From an uncultured Eubacteriales bacterium (GTDB lineage Bacteria; Bacillota; Clostridia; Christensenellales; UBA1242), in the NCBI GenBank assembly GCA_905187655.1, contig CAJJIV010000005.1, forward strand, positions 1 to 26,379: a stretch of 26,379 nt of DNA, in the 5' to 3' direction. The notes beneath the pieces were generated by a model. That model saw only the letters and a program-made list of their open reading frames with translations, searched no databases and was not told where the DNA came from. The position numbers and the translations under genes are program-made. Positions 1-7,081 of this stretch are shown here, piece by piece. Position 1 is the stretch's first letter. Every line of letters starts with the position of its first letter.

Positions 1-207
1 ATTTTATCAAAAATTCATCTAGACATATTTATAATTTTAAGCTCTTTACAGATGTGGTTTAGTCACCCAATAAAACATTCAGCCGAGGTGTTTTGTGTTT
101 ATAACAGGCAAATATGTTGCTAATTTTAAGTGTGTCGGTTTTTAAACTTAGAAAAATTTATTAAATTTAAGCATTTTCGTTCAAAACATCTTTCATTAAA
201 ATGTGAC

Positions 208-918
208 TTAAATTTGCTTACTTCCAACGCACAAATAACTGACAATTCCTTTGTAAATAGAATAGGCGACTTTATCTTGGTACTCTGGAGTAACTAGAAG
301 TGCTTCGTCTTCTTGGTTGCTTAAAAAACCACATTCACAAAGTACGCTAGGAAGCGATGAACATTTAAGCATATAGTAGTCTGCGATACTAGAACCTTTG
401 TTGCTTTCAGCAAGGTCACTGGCAAAGCAAGATTGAATTAAACTTGCGAGCTTTTCCGATTCAGGATTTATTTCAGAATAAAATACTTGTGCTCCACGAT
501 ATCGGCTAGAAGTAAAACTATTCATATGAATAGATATAACAAGTTCAGCATTGCTTGTTTCAATAATTTTTTTTCGAGCTTCCATATCTCGTTTCTTATA
601 GTCTTTGCTATATTCGCCATACAAACCACTATTATCTTTTCTTGTAAGAATGCAGTTAATTCCACCAGTAAGTAAATAGTCTTTAAGTTTTAAAACAATT
701 GCAAGATTAAGTTCGCTTTCTGTAATTTTTGTTTTTCTTCCAACCGACCCAGGGTCAACTCCTCCGTGCCCTGCATCTAATACTATAGTTACACCAATAG
801 AAGGAGATGCCTTAATTGTTGCAGTAGTATTTTCTTTAACTAGAAATGGAACAACTATTGCAGTGGCTAATATAATTATCGCAATTAAAACATATTTTAA
901 TTTCACTACTTTAAACAT
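208..918 (-). CDS. cwlD: N-acetylmuramoyl-L-alanine amidase, CwlD-like
   Basis: This is a 236-residue zinc amidase of the Amidase_3 family, which cleaves the lactyl-amide bond between MurNAc and the stem peptide of peptidoglycan. Residues 8-27 form a hydrophobic N-terminal anchor or uncleaved signal, so the enzyme should act outside the membrane. The catalytic domain starts near residue 43. Visible zinc or active-site positions are H51 (LDAGHGG), E67 (TESELNL), H131 (ISIHMNS) and the late glutamate E195 (CECGFLSN). Length and the absence of SH3, SPOR or cell-wall-binding repeats fit CwlD, which in spore formers helps make cortex muramic-delta-lactam. The start is supported by an AGGT 8 nt upstream of the ATG. 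It is divergent from mrnC. The family call is firm; the CwlD role is inferred from domain layout and the nearby sigH, and a vegetative amidase is possible. Confidence 0.88.
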   Translation of the reverse strand: MFKVVKLKYVLIAIIILATAIVVPFLVKENTTATIKASPSIGVTIVLDAGHGGVDPGSVGRKTKITESELNLAIVLKLKDYLLTGGINCILTRKDNSGLYGEYSKDYKKRDMEARKKIIETSNAELVISIHMNSFTSSRYRGAQVFYSEINPESEKLASLIQSCFASDLAESNKGSSIADYYMLKCSSLPSVLCECGFLSNQEDEALLVTPEYQDKVAYSIYKGIVSYLCVGSKQI

Positions 919-970
919 ATCAAATACCTAATTAAATATATTTATCATTTTGACTAATTATGATTTCTTT

Positions 971-1002
971 AAATTAAACAAAACTTTTGTTAAATTAAAC
1001 AA
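971..1002. promoter_or_regulatory. possible operator: direct repeats flanking a palindrome
   Basis: Two copies of AAATTAAACAA (971-981 and 992-1002) sit 21 bp apart, about two helical turns. Between them lies the 15-bp palindrome AACAAAACTTTTGTT (977-991). The second copy ends directly at the -35 box of the mrnC promoter. The layout suggests a regulator site in the divergent cwlD/mrnC region, but the sequence is almost all A/T and chance cannot be excluded. Confidence 0.3.
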
Positions 1003-1031
1003 TTGCAATTAGCAAGTGTTTTTGTTATAAT
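1003..1031 (+). promoter_or_regulatory. extended -10 sigma-A promoter of the mrnC-recR cluster
   Basis: A -35 TTGCAA (1003-1008) and a -10 TATAAT (1026-1031) are separated by exactly 17 bp, with an extended -10 TGT just upstream. Transcription should begin near 1037-1039, so the first start codon at 1041 would lie almost at the 5' end of the RNA. Confidence 0.8.
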
Positions 1032-1040
1032 ACACAATGT

Positions 1041-1469
1041 ATGAATGATGAAGAATTGTATAAAGAATTTTTTGATAGTAAATTAACAGAAAGTGAAGTT
1101 AACCAACTTAGTTCGTTGGTGTTGGCATTTGTTGGAGATGTTGTTTTTTCTTTTTATGTAAAAACAAAAGTTTTAAATTTAACAAAACTAAAAGTTAACG
1201 CCTTAAATGCAAATACTTCAAAATTGGTTAATGCACACAGCCAAAGGGAAATGCTTTTTAAGTTGATGCCAATTTTGACAGAACAAGAAGCGCAAATAGT
1301 TAAACGTGCAAGAAATACCAATATTCATACAAAAGCAAAAAATTATTCAATTGAAGAATATAGGCACGCAACGGCGTTTGAAGCATTAATTGGATATTTG
1401 TATTTAATAAGAAGATATGAAAGGCTTAACGAAATTTTAAAATTGGCGGTAGAACAAAATGAAGATTGA
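1041..1469 (+). CDS. mrnC: mini-ribonuclease III
   Basis: This 142-residue protein is a catalytic-only RNase III-fold enzyme that, in Bacillus, trims the ends of 23S rRNA precursors. It lacks the double-stranded-RNA-binding domain of full RNase III. The family signature is visible as LAFVGDVVF, with the essential aspartate D33, and TAFEALIGYLYL, with acidic E114; a basic segment KRARNT lies between them. The length matches the roughly 140 residues of B. subtilis MrnC. The start at 1041 gives the expected N-terminus, yet no Shine-Dalgarno sequence is present and the promoter lies only about 10 nt upstream, so the message looks leaderless. Its 3' end overlaps rlmB by 11 nt, implying translational coupling. 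In Bacillus cysS normally precedes it; here the neighbour is the divergent amidase. Confidence 0.93.
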   Translation: MNDEELYKEFFDSKLTESEVNQLSSLVLAFVGDVVFSFYVKTKVLNLTKLKVNALNANTSKLVNAHSQREMLFKLMPILTEQEAQIVKRARNTNIHTKAKNYSIEEYRHATAFEALIGYLYLIRRYERLNEILKLAVEQNED

Positions 1470-2190
1470 AGGTAAGAATGCTGTAAGAGAAGCATTATTA
1501 ACAAATAAAACGATAGATAAATTGCTTTTGTTAAACGGAAGTGGAGATGGTGAATTGTTTTCTCTTGCCAAAAGCAAAGGAATAAAAGTTCAGTTTGTGA
1601 CTAAGCAAGTTTTAGATGAACAATCGGCAACAAAAAAACACCAGGGAGCAATATTGTTCACAAGTGACTTTGTTTATTCTACGGTGGAAGATATAGTTAA
1701 CTCCGCAAAAGATAAGAAAGAAGACTTGTTGGTTATTATTTTAGATGGGCTAGAAGATCCGCACAACCTTGGAAGTGTAATTAGAGTTGCTGAATGTGCA
1801 GGGGCTCATGGGATAATAATTCCTAAAAATCGTTCGGTTCAAGTTAACGAAACAGTTGCCAGAGTAAGTGCAGGAGCGGTTGAACGAGTTAAAATTGCCA
1901 GAGTTACAAATATTAATGATGAAATAAGAAGACTTAAGCAACTTGGTATTTTTGTCTTTGTTGCTGATATGAATGGTGAAGATTTGTATAATACCAACCT
2001 GACCGGAGATATTGCTGTAGTAATAGGTTCAGAGGGATTTGGTGTTAGTGCGCTTACTAAAAAACTTGCAGATGGTGTTATTTCTATTCCAATGTTTGGT
2101 AAAATAAATTCCCTAAACGCTTCGGTTAGTGCGGGTATTGTAGTTTATGAAGCAGTGAGGCAAAGAATAAAAAAACAAAAAGGAAAATAA
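1459..2190 (+). CDS. rlmB: 23S rRNA 2'-O-ribose methyltransferase, RlmB/TrmH type
   Basis: This 243-residue SPOUT-class methyltransferase uses S-adenosylmethionine; RlmB of E. coli methylates the ribose of G2251 in 23S rRNA. Residues 1-75 form the small substrate-binding domain, ending in the typical KHQG. The knotted catalytic domain follows, with motif 1 (LDGLEDPHNLGSVIR, near 94-108), motif 2 (VVIGSEGFGVS) and motif 3 (IPMFGKINSLNASVSAG). The C-terminus is strongly basic. The ATG lies inside the end of mrnC and has only a weak GGCGG-type ribosome binding site about 9 nt upstream, so translation is probably coupled. The mrnC-rlmB pairing is conserved in Firmicutes. The exact target nucleotide cannot be read from the sequence. 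Confidence 0.93.
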   Translation: MKIEGKNAVREALLTNKTIDKLLLLNGSGDGELFSLAKSKGIKVQFVTKQVLDEQSATKKHQGAILFTSDFVYSTVEDIVNSAKDKKEDLLVIILDGLEDPHNLGSVIRVAECAGAHGIIIPKNRSVQVNETVARVSAGAVERVKIARVTNINDEIRRLKQLGIFVFVADMNGEDLYNTNLTGDIAVVIGSEGFGVSALTKKLADGVISIPMFGKINSLNASVSAGIVVYEAVRQRIKKQKGK

Positions 2191-2194
2191 GATT

Positions 2195-2734
2195 TTGAAA
2201 ATTACCGATGGAGATTTAGAAGAATTAATAAAGGAAAATATTAAAGATATTAAACTCATTGCTCAAAAATATTATTTAAGCGGTGGTGGCGAAGAAGATT
2301 TGTTGCAAGAGGGTTTAATAGGATTTATTGATGGTGTTAATTCTTATAATGAAGCTAGGGGTGATACTTCATCGCTAAATTTCAAAAAATTTACACTTAT
2401 GTGTGCAAAACGGCAAATATTAGATGCAATTAAAAAAGCAAATAGCAAACGAAACCTACCTCTTAATAGTTCAGTTTCAATAAATACAGATACCTATTTA
2501 GAAGCAGATGAAACCTATGATATTGCGCAAACTCCAGAAGAATTAGTAATAAAAAAAGATGAGGCAAAAGAACAATTATTTTCAATTGAAATAAAATTGT
2601 CTGAATTTGAAAAGCAAGTTTTAGATTTATATCTAGAAGGTTTAAAGCAATCAGCTATTGCACAGAAACTTGGCAAATCAAATAAAAGTATTGATAACAC
2701 ATTACAAAGAATAAAAAATAAACTTAGGGGATAA
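2195..2734 (+). CDS. sigH: RNA polymerase sigma factor SigH (Spo0H) type
   Basis: This is a 179-residue sigma-70-family factor. Region 2 contains EEDLLQEGLIGFIDGV and then an FKKFTLMCAKRQILDAI stretch followed by NLPLNSSVSI, closely resembling the LPLNS segment of B. subtilis SigH. Region 4 carries LSEFEKQVLDLYLEG and KSIDNTLQRIKNKL, again the SigH pattern. SigH directs transition-state, competence or early sporulation genes. The start is TTG at 2195 with AAGGA about 12 nt upstream; the weak start codon may keep expression low. It follows rlmB after 4 nt and precedes dnaX by 5 nt. In B. subtilis the rae1 (yacP) gene lies between rlmB and sigH; here it is absent. The protein is shorter than the 218-residue Bacillus protein, mainly at the two ends. 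Family call is strong; the regulon is unknown. Confidence 0.9.
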   Translation: MKITDGDLEELIKENIKDIKLIAQKYYLSGGGEEDLLQEGLIGFIDGVNSYNEARGDTSSLNFKKFTLMCAKRQILDAIKKANSKRNLPLNSSVSINTDTYLEADETYDIAQTPEELVIKKDEAKEQLFSIEIKLSEFEKQVLDLYLEGLKQSAIAQKLGKSNKSIDNTLQRIKNKLRG

Positions 2735-2739
2735 AATAT

Positions 2740-4239
2740 ATGAGTTATTTAGCATTGTACCGAAAATATAGACCAACTACATTTGATGGTGTAATAGACC
2801 AAGAGCACATAACAAATACCTTAATTAATCAAATTAAATCGGATAAGATTGGTCATGCATACTTGTTTTGTGGAAGCCGTGGTACAGGTAAAACTTCTAC
2901 CGCTAAGATTTTTGCAAGGGCTATAAACTGTTTAAATCCGGTAAATGGCTCACCTTGCGGTAAGTGTGAAAATTGTAAAAATAGTTTAGAAAATAATTTT
3001 GATTGTCTTGAAATTGATGCGGCTAGTAACAATGGTGTAGATGAAGTTCGTGAACTAAGAGAGCAGGTTAAATATCCACCCGTTAATGCAAAATATAAAG
3101 TTTACATAATTGATGAAGTACATATGCTTACTGCTTCGGCATTTAATGCGTTACTTAAAACACTTGAAGAACCGCCAAAATATGTAGTATTTATTTTGGC
3201 AACTACCGAGGTACATAAAATCCCTGCTACCATTTTGTCTAGATGTATGCGTTTTGATTTTAAACTTGTTTCTACTGATAAAATTTGCGAGTTAATTAAA
3301 GACATACTGAAAGATCAAAATATTGAATTTGAAGATAAGGCTGTTCAACTTATTGCCAGGGCAGGTGAGGGAAGTGTTAGAGATGCGTTGTCGCTTGCTG
3401 ATATGGTCATTGCTTATGCAGGGGCAAAACTAACATATGATAGTGTCGTTAAAGTTATTGGTGCTACCGAGAAAGAAAAATTATTTGAAATTGTAGACAG
3501 TTTTTTAAAGAAAGACATAGGCGAATGTTTGTATAAGTTGGACCGAATATTGTCTATGGGTAAGCCTCCGTTGGTTTTAAGCAAAGAGTTAATTTCATAT
3601 TTTAGAGATTTGCTTATAATCATAACTATTAAAGATAAGGCTCCTACAATGGTGGTTGCGCAAAAAGATGTTTACGAAAAAATGGAATTGCAGGCAAATA
3701 TAGAAAATTATCCTAAAGTAATAAGGGCAATACAGGAACTTAGCACTGTGGAACAAGAACTTCGTTTTAGTAGTGAACCCAAAATTGTACTTGAAACGGC
3801 TATAATTAAAGCATTAACAACTCTTAGTTTAGAAGAAAGAGTAGATGCACTTGAAAAGAAACTTCAAGCCTCGCTTGAAGATAAAAAAAAAATAAGCCCT
3901 AACATAATTCCTGAAGTTAACAATTTTTCAAAAACAGTTAACAATAATGCAGAAAAAGTTTATGGTGAATTATTAAAGCAATTAAGACTAACCAGCGAAA
4001 TGCAGTTATACTCTGCAATAATAAACTTAAAATCACTAAAACTAGAAAATAATTGTTTAACTATAGAGATTAATGGTGATAACATTAGTAAGTCAATTGA
4101 CTATAAAAACAATAATGTATTGAACAGGTTTTTTAAAGATAATAACTTACAATTCAATATAGTGTTAATTGAAGATGAAGAAGAACAATTAATACAAAAA
4201 CTACAGAAAATTATAGGCGACAAATTAGTAATAAATTAA
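2740..4239 (+). CDS. dnaX: DNA polymerase III subunit gamma/tau
   Basis: This 499-residue clamp-loader ATPase loads the beta clamp and organises the replicase. The AAA+ domain shows Walker A GSRGTGKT (45-52), zinc ligands C64, C73, C76 and C79, Walker B IIDEVHM (123-129), sensor 1 ATTE (154-157), the SRC motif (167-169) and sensor 2 in GEGSVRDALSLAD with R214. Domain III follows to about residue 370, then a short tau-type tail. AGGGG 9 nt upstream supports the ATG. At codons 382-385 there is a run of ten A residues (3883-3892). Loss of one A gives an immediate TAA, and gain of one A gives a stop after three more codons, so slippage would make a 384- or 387-residue gamma form ending right after domain III. 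The gene sits before ybaB and recR as in many Firmicutes. Confidence 0.96.
   Translation: MSYLALYRKYRPTTFDGVIDQEHITNTLINQIKSDKIGHAYLFCGSRGTGKTSTAKIFARAINCLNPVNGSPCGKCENCKNSLENNFDCLEIDAASNNGVDEVRELREQVKYPPVNAKYKVYIIDEVHMLTASAFNALLKTLEEPPKYVVFILATTEVHKIPATILSRCMRFDFKLVSTDKICELIKDILKDQNIEFEDKAVQLIARAGEGSVRDALSLADMVIAYAGAKLTYDSVVKVIGATEKEKLFEIVDSFLKKDIGECLYKLDRILSMGKPPLVLSKELISYFRDLLIIITIKDKAPTMVVAQKDVYEKMELQANIENYPKVIRAIQELSTVEQELRFSSEPKIVLETAIIKALTTLSLEERVDALEKKLQASLEDKKKISPNIIPEVNNFSKTVNNNAEKVYGELLKQLRLTSEMQLYSAIINLKSLKLENNCLTIEINGDNISKSIDYKNNNVLNRFFKDNNLQFNIVLIEDEEEQLIQKLQKIIGDKLVIN
3883..3902 (+). promoter_or_regulatory. candidate slippage site making a short gamma form of DnaX
   Basis: Ten consecutive A residues (3883-3892) cover codons AAA AAA AAA A.. 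at the border between the clamp-loader core and the tau tail. In the +1 frame the next codon is TAA (3893-3895); in the -1 frame TAA occurs at 3900-3902. Thermus thermophilus dnaX is known to use transcriptional slippage on an A9 run to make gamma. Function here is inferred by analogy. Confidence 0.6.
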
Positions 4240-4258
4240 ATACAAGGAGAAAGTAAAA

Positions 4259-4582
4259 ATGGCAAAATTTAATGGATTTGGTGGTGGACCACAAAATATG
4301 CAAATGCTTATGAAGCAAGCACAAAAAATGCAGGAAGAAGCACTTAGGGCTCAAAAAGAAATTGAAGAAACTGAAATAACAGGTGAATCTTCAAACGGCT
4401 TAGTTAGTGTTACTATAGATGGAAACAAAAATCCAATAAGCATATCAATAAAACCTGAAATCGTTGACCCAGATGATGTTGAAATGCTAGAAGATATTGT
4501 GCTTGTTGCGCTAAAAGATGCCAGTGAAAAGGCTGATAAATTAAAAGAACAAAAACTAGGCAAATTTGGGGGCTTAATGTAA
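4259..4582 (+). CDS. YbaB/EbfC-family nucleoid-associated protein
   Basis: This 107-residue protein belongs to the YbaB/EbfC family, small dimeric DNA-binding proteins associated with the nucleoid. The glycine- and asparagine-rich start (FNGFGGGPQNMQMLMKQAQKMQ) leads into a long amphipathic helix (about 15-40), then the beta-strand core with the family pattern GLVSVTIDGNKNPISISI and a final helix with DASEKADKLKEQKLGK. The length is typical. A clear AAGGAG lies 9 nt upstream of the ATG. It sits 19 nt after dnaX and 3 nt before recR, the classic dnaX-yaaK-recR order of Firmicutes, which suggests a link to replication or repair, although its exact role is unsettled in the family. Confidence 0.95.
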   Translation: MAKFNGFGGGPQNMQMLMKQAQKMQEEALRAQKEIEETEITGESSNGLVSVTIDGNKNPISISIKPEIVDPDDVEMLEDIVLVALKDASEKADKLKEQKLGKFGGLM

Positions 4583-4585
4583 TTT

Positions 4586-5179
4586 ATGTCAAACTACATT
4601 GAACCAATTGGGAAACTCATAAACAATTTTTCAAAATTGCCAGGGGTAGGCAACAAAACTGCGGCAAGGTATGCTTACTATGTTATTAATAGTTCAAAAG
4701 AAGATGCGTTGGAGTTTGCTGAAAGTATTAAAGAAGTTAAGGAAAAAGTTAAATTTTGTTCAATATGTGGAAATTATACTGAAGAAGATCCTTGTTTAAA
4801 CTGCACAAACAATAAAAGTGAAATTATAGTTGTTGTAGCAGAGCCTAAAGATGTTGCTATAATTGAAAAGGTTAAAAATTTTTCGGTATCTTATCACTGT
4901 TTGCATGGAACAATTAGCCCATTAAACGGCAAAGGTCCAGATGATATAAGAATAGCAGAATTGCTTAAGCGGGTTAATCAAGGTAACGTAAAAGAAGTAA
5001 TTATGGCAACTAATACTGATGTAGAAGGTGAAGCAACGGCTATGTATATTGCAAGACTATTGAAACCGCTTGGCATAAAAGTAACTAGACTTGCCCAAGG
5101 TGTTTCTATGGGGGCCGATATAGAATTTGCAGATGAAGTTACATTAACCAGAGCCTTAGATGACAGAAAAGAACTTTAA
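4586..5179 (+). CDS. recR: recombination mediator protein RecR
   Basis: This 197-residue protein forms ring-shaped oligomers that work with RecO (and RecF) to load RecA on gapped DNA. In order it shows a helix-hairpin-helix (KLPGVGNKTAARYA, about 17-30), a four-cysteine zinc site (C58, C61, C70, C73), a Toprim domain starting IVVVAEPKD, the LHGTISPLNGKGPDD segment, NTDVEGEATAMYIA and the C-terminal LAQGVSMGADIEFADEVTL signature. Length matches the family (about 198). It starts 3 nt after the ybaB stop without a well-placed ribosome binding site (a G run lies 13 nt upstream), so translation is probably coupled. It is the last gene of the cluster and is followed by a terminator. Confidence 0.97.
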   Translation: MSNYIEPIGKLINNFSKLPGVGNKTAARYAYYVINSSKEDALEFAESIKEVKEKVKFCSICGNYTEEDPCLNCTNNKSEIIVVVAEPKDVAIIEKVKNFSVSYHCLHGTISPLNGKGPDDIRIAELLKRVNQGNVKEVIMATNTDVEGEATAMYIARLLKPLGIKVTRLAQGVSMGADIEFADEVTLTRALDDRKEL

Positions 5180-5239
5180 GGTTTTAAAATTAACAACAAA
5201 CTTTTCTGTAATATAACGAATTAACAAATAGTATTTATT

Positions 5240-5265
5240 AAAAGACAGCATGTCTGTCTTTTTTT
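5240..5265 (+). terminator. rho-independent terminator after recR
   Basis: AAAAGACAG (5240-5248) pairs perfectly with CTGTCTTTT (5254-5262) around a 5-nt loop, followed by further T residues to 5265. It closes the mrnC-recR cluster only 5 nt before the next promoter. Confidence 0.85.
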
Positions 5266-5269
5266 GACC

Positions 5270-5298
5270 TTGACAAAAAATATCATTTCAACTATAAT
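5270..5298 (+). promoter_or_regulatory. consensus sigma-A promoter of the ABC exporter operon
   Basis: TTGACA (5270-5275) and TATAAT (5293-5298) are both perfect matches with a 17-bp spacer. Transcription should start near 5305, leaving a leader of about 25 nt that contains the AAAGGAG site. Confidence 0.88.
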
Positions 5299-5315
5299 TG
5301 AAAGAATTTTGTGAT

Positions 5316-5322
5316 AAAGGAG
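5316..5322 (+). promoter_or_regulatory. ribosome binding site deciding the first ABC gene start
   Basis: AAAGGAG ends 7 nt before the ATG at 5330, the ideal distance. The in-frame GTG at 5324 lies only 1 nt after it and cannot use it, so the ATG is the likely start. Confidence 0.85.
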
Positions 5323-5329
5323 AGTGATT

Positions 5330-7081
5330 ATGCTAAAAACTTTAAAGAAGAGTATACGAGAGTACAAAACAGCAAGTATTTTAACACCTTTCTTTGTTGG
5401 ATTGGAGGTAATCGTTGAATGTCTTATACCTTTTATTATGTCTAAACTTATAACGATGATTGAAAACACTTCTGGTAATGAAGCATTGTACCAAATTCTA
5501 ATTTATGGGGCAATTTTATTGGTAATGGCCGGTTTGTCATTAACCTTTGGAATATTAAGTGGAAGATTTTGTGCAAAGGCAAGTTGTGGGTTTGCAAAAA
5601 ATTTACGAGAAGATTTGTTTAAAAAGGTTCAAACATTTAGCTTTGAAAGTATAGACAAGTTTAGTTCATCTAGTTTGGTTACAAGGCTTACAACTGATGT
5701 GTCTAACGTACAGAATGCCTATACAATGATAATAAGAATGGCAGTAAGAGCTCCCCTAATGTTTGTATTTGCGATGTTTATGTCTTTCTATATTAATGTA
5801 AAAATGTCGCTGGTGTTTGTAGTAGTTGTGCCGTTATTAATTTTTGGTTTAGTATTAATTATTTATAAGGCACTACCAAGATTTAACAAGGCGTTTAAAA
5901 AATATGATAACTTAAATGCTGTTGAACAAGAAAACATTAAGGGAATGAGAGTTGTAAAAGCATATGTCAGAGAAGACTATGAAACTAAAAAGTTTACACG
6001 TAGTTCAAATGAAATTTGTAAAGAATTTACAAAAGCAGAAAAGCTAGTAGCATTGACAAGTCCACTTATGTCATTTTGTGTTTATCTTGCCATGCTTGGA
6101 GTGAGTTTTTTTGGGGCAAAATTAATAATCAGTTCAATGGGAACAGAATTGACTGTTGGAGAGCTGAGTAGTTTAATTACTTATGGTTCGCAGATATTAA
6201 TTTCATTTATGATGCTATCTTTCGTTTTTGTCACTTGTAGTATGGCATTTGCAAGTGGCAAAAGAATAACAGAAGTTCTAAATGAAAATAGCAAACTACA
6301 TAACCCTAAAAATCCATTGACTACTGTAAAAGATGGCTCAGTTGAATTTAAAAATGTATATTTTAAGTATAGTGAAAAAGCTGAAAAGTTTGCACTTAGT
6401 AATGTTAATTTAAAAATTGAAAGCGGACAGACTGTTGGCATTGTTGGTGGAACGGGAAGTAGTAAAACGACATTGGTAAGTCTAATATCAAGGTTGTACG
6501 ATGTAACAGAGGGCGAGTTGTTGGTTGCAGGTGAAAATGTAAAAAAGTATGATTTAGATACCTTAAGAAATAGTGTTGCCGTTGTATTGCAAAAAAATGT
6601 GCTTTTTACTGGCACAATAAAAGACAATCTACGATGGGGTAAAAAAGATGCGACCGATGAAGAGATGATTAATGCATGCAAAATTGCTGGCGCTGATGAA
6701 TTTATAAGCACTTTTCCTAAGGGATACGATACAAAAATTGAGCAGGGTGGAGCAAATGTATCTGGTGGGCAAAAACAAAGATTAACAATTGCAAGAGCAC
6801 TATTAAAAGACCCTAAAATTTTGATATTAGATGATTCCACAAGTGCGGTTGATACCAGAACTGATGCTGTAATAAGAAAAGGTCTTAAAGAAAGTTTGCC
6901 TGGCACAACTAAAATTATAATTGCCCAAAGAATTGCATCGGTTCAAAATGCTGATTTAATTCTTGTTATGGATAATGGTGAAATTGTAAATATGGGAAAT
7001 CACGAAGAGTTGTTGCAGACTAGTGAAATTTATCGTGAGATATATGAAACTCAGAACAAGGTGGGTGGCAAAAATGAGTAA
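5330..7081 (+). CDS. ABC exporter half-transporter, degenerate-site subunit
   Basis: This 583-residue half-transporter has an N-terminal six-helix membrane domain (about 15-320) fused to an ATPase domain (about 340-575). It belongs to the ABCB-like multidrug/lipid exporter group; the substrate is unknown. Walker A is GGTGSSKTT (373-381) with serine at the usual second-last glycine, the signature is VSGGQ (477-481), and Walker B is LDDSTS. At the catalytic position an aspartate (D502) replaces glutamate, and the switch histidine is glutamine (Q533 in AQR). These changes mark the non-hydrolysing site of heterodimers such as TM287/288 or BmrCD. Its own signature is intact and would complete the active site of the partner. 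It overlaps the next gene by 8 nt, so the two are co-translated. Confidence 0.92.
   Translation: MLKTLKKSIREYKTASILTPFFVGLEVIVECLIPFIMSKLITMIENTSGNEALYQILIYGAILLVMAGLSLTFGILSGRFCAKASCGFAKNLREDLFKKVQTFSFESIDKFSSSSLVTRLTTDVSNVQNAYTMIIRMAVRAPLMFVFAMFMSFYINVKMSLVFVVVVPLLIFGLVLIIYKALPRFNKAFKKYDNLNAVEQENIKGMRVVKAYVREDYETKKFTRSSNEICKEFTKAEKLVALTSPLMSFCVYLAMLGVSFFGAKLIISSMGTELTVGELSSLITYGSQILISFMMLSFVFVTCSMAFASGKRITEVLNENSKLHNPKNPLTTVKDGSVEFKNVYFKYSEKAEKFALSNVNLKIESGQTVGIVGGTGSSKTTLVSLISRLYDVTEGELLVAGENVKKYDLDTLRNSVAVVLQKNVLFTGTIKDNLRWGKKDATDEEMINACKIAGADEFISTFPKGYDTKIEQGGANVSGGQKQRLTIARALLKDPKILILDDSTSAVDTRTDAVIRKGLKESLPGTTKIIIAQRIASVQNADLILVMDNGEIVNMGNHEELLQTSEIYREIYETQNKVGGKNE

Noticed and set aside
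72..94. AAAACA/TGTTTT inverted repeat downstream of the amidase gene
   Set aside because: Six A/T-rich pairs around an 11-nt loop is too weak to call a terminator; nothing else in 1-207 could be supported as a gene or site.
3883..3892. A10 run as a sequencing error or frameshift mutation in dnaX
   Set aside because: The zero frame continues into a well-formed 115-residue tau tail and stops directly before the ybaB ribosome binding site, so the gene is intact as written.
5324..5329. GTG start for the first ABC gene
   Set aside because: It lies 1 nt after the AAAGGAG ribosome binding site; ATG 5330 has ideal 7-nt spacing.
6181..6906. Long minus-strand reading frame of 241 codons
   Set aside because: It lies fully antisense to the conserved ATPase domain of the first ABC subunit, has no ribosome binding site and resembles no protein family; it is a shadow of the true gene.
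7023..7073. GTG start adding 17 residues to the second ABC subunit
   Set aside because: It lies deep inside the first gene and its extra residues do not resemble an exporter N-terminus; ATG 7074 fits the overlap and the ribosome binding site better.
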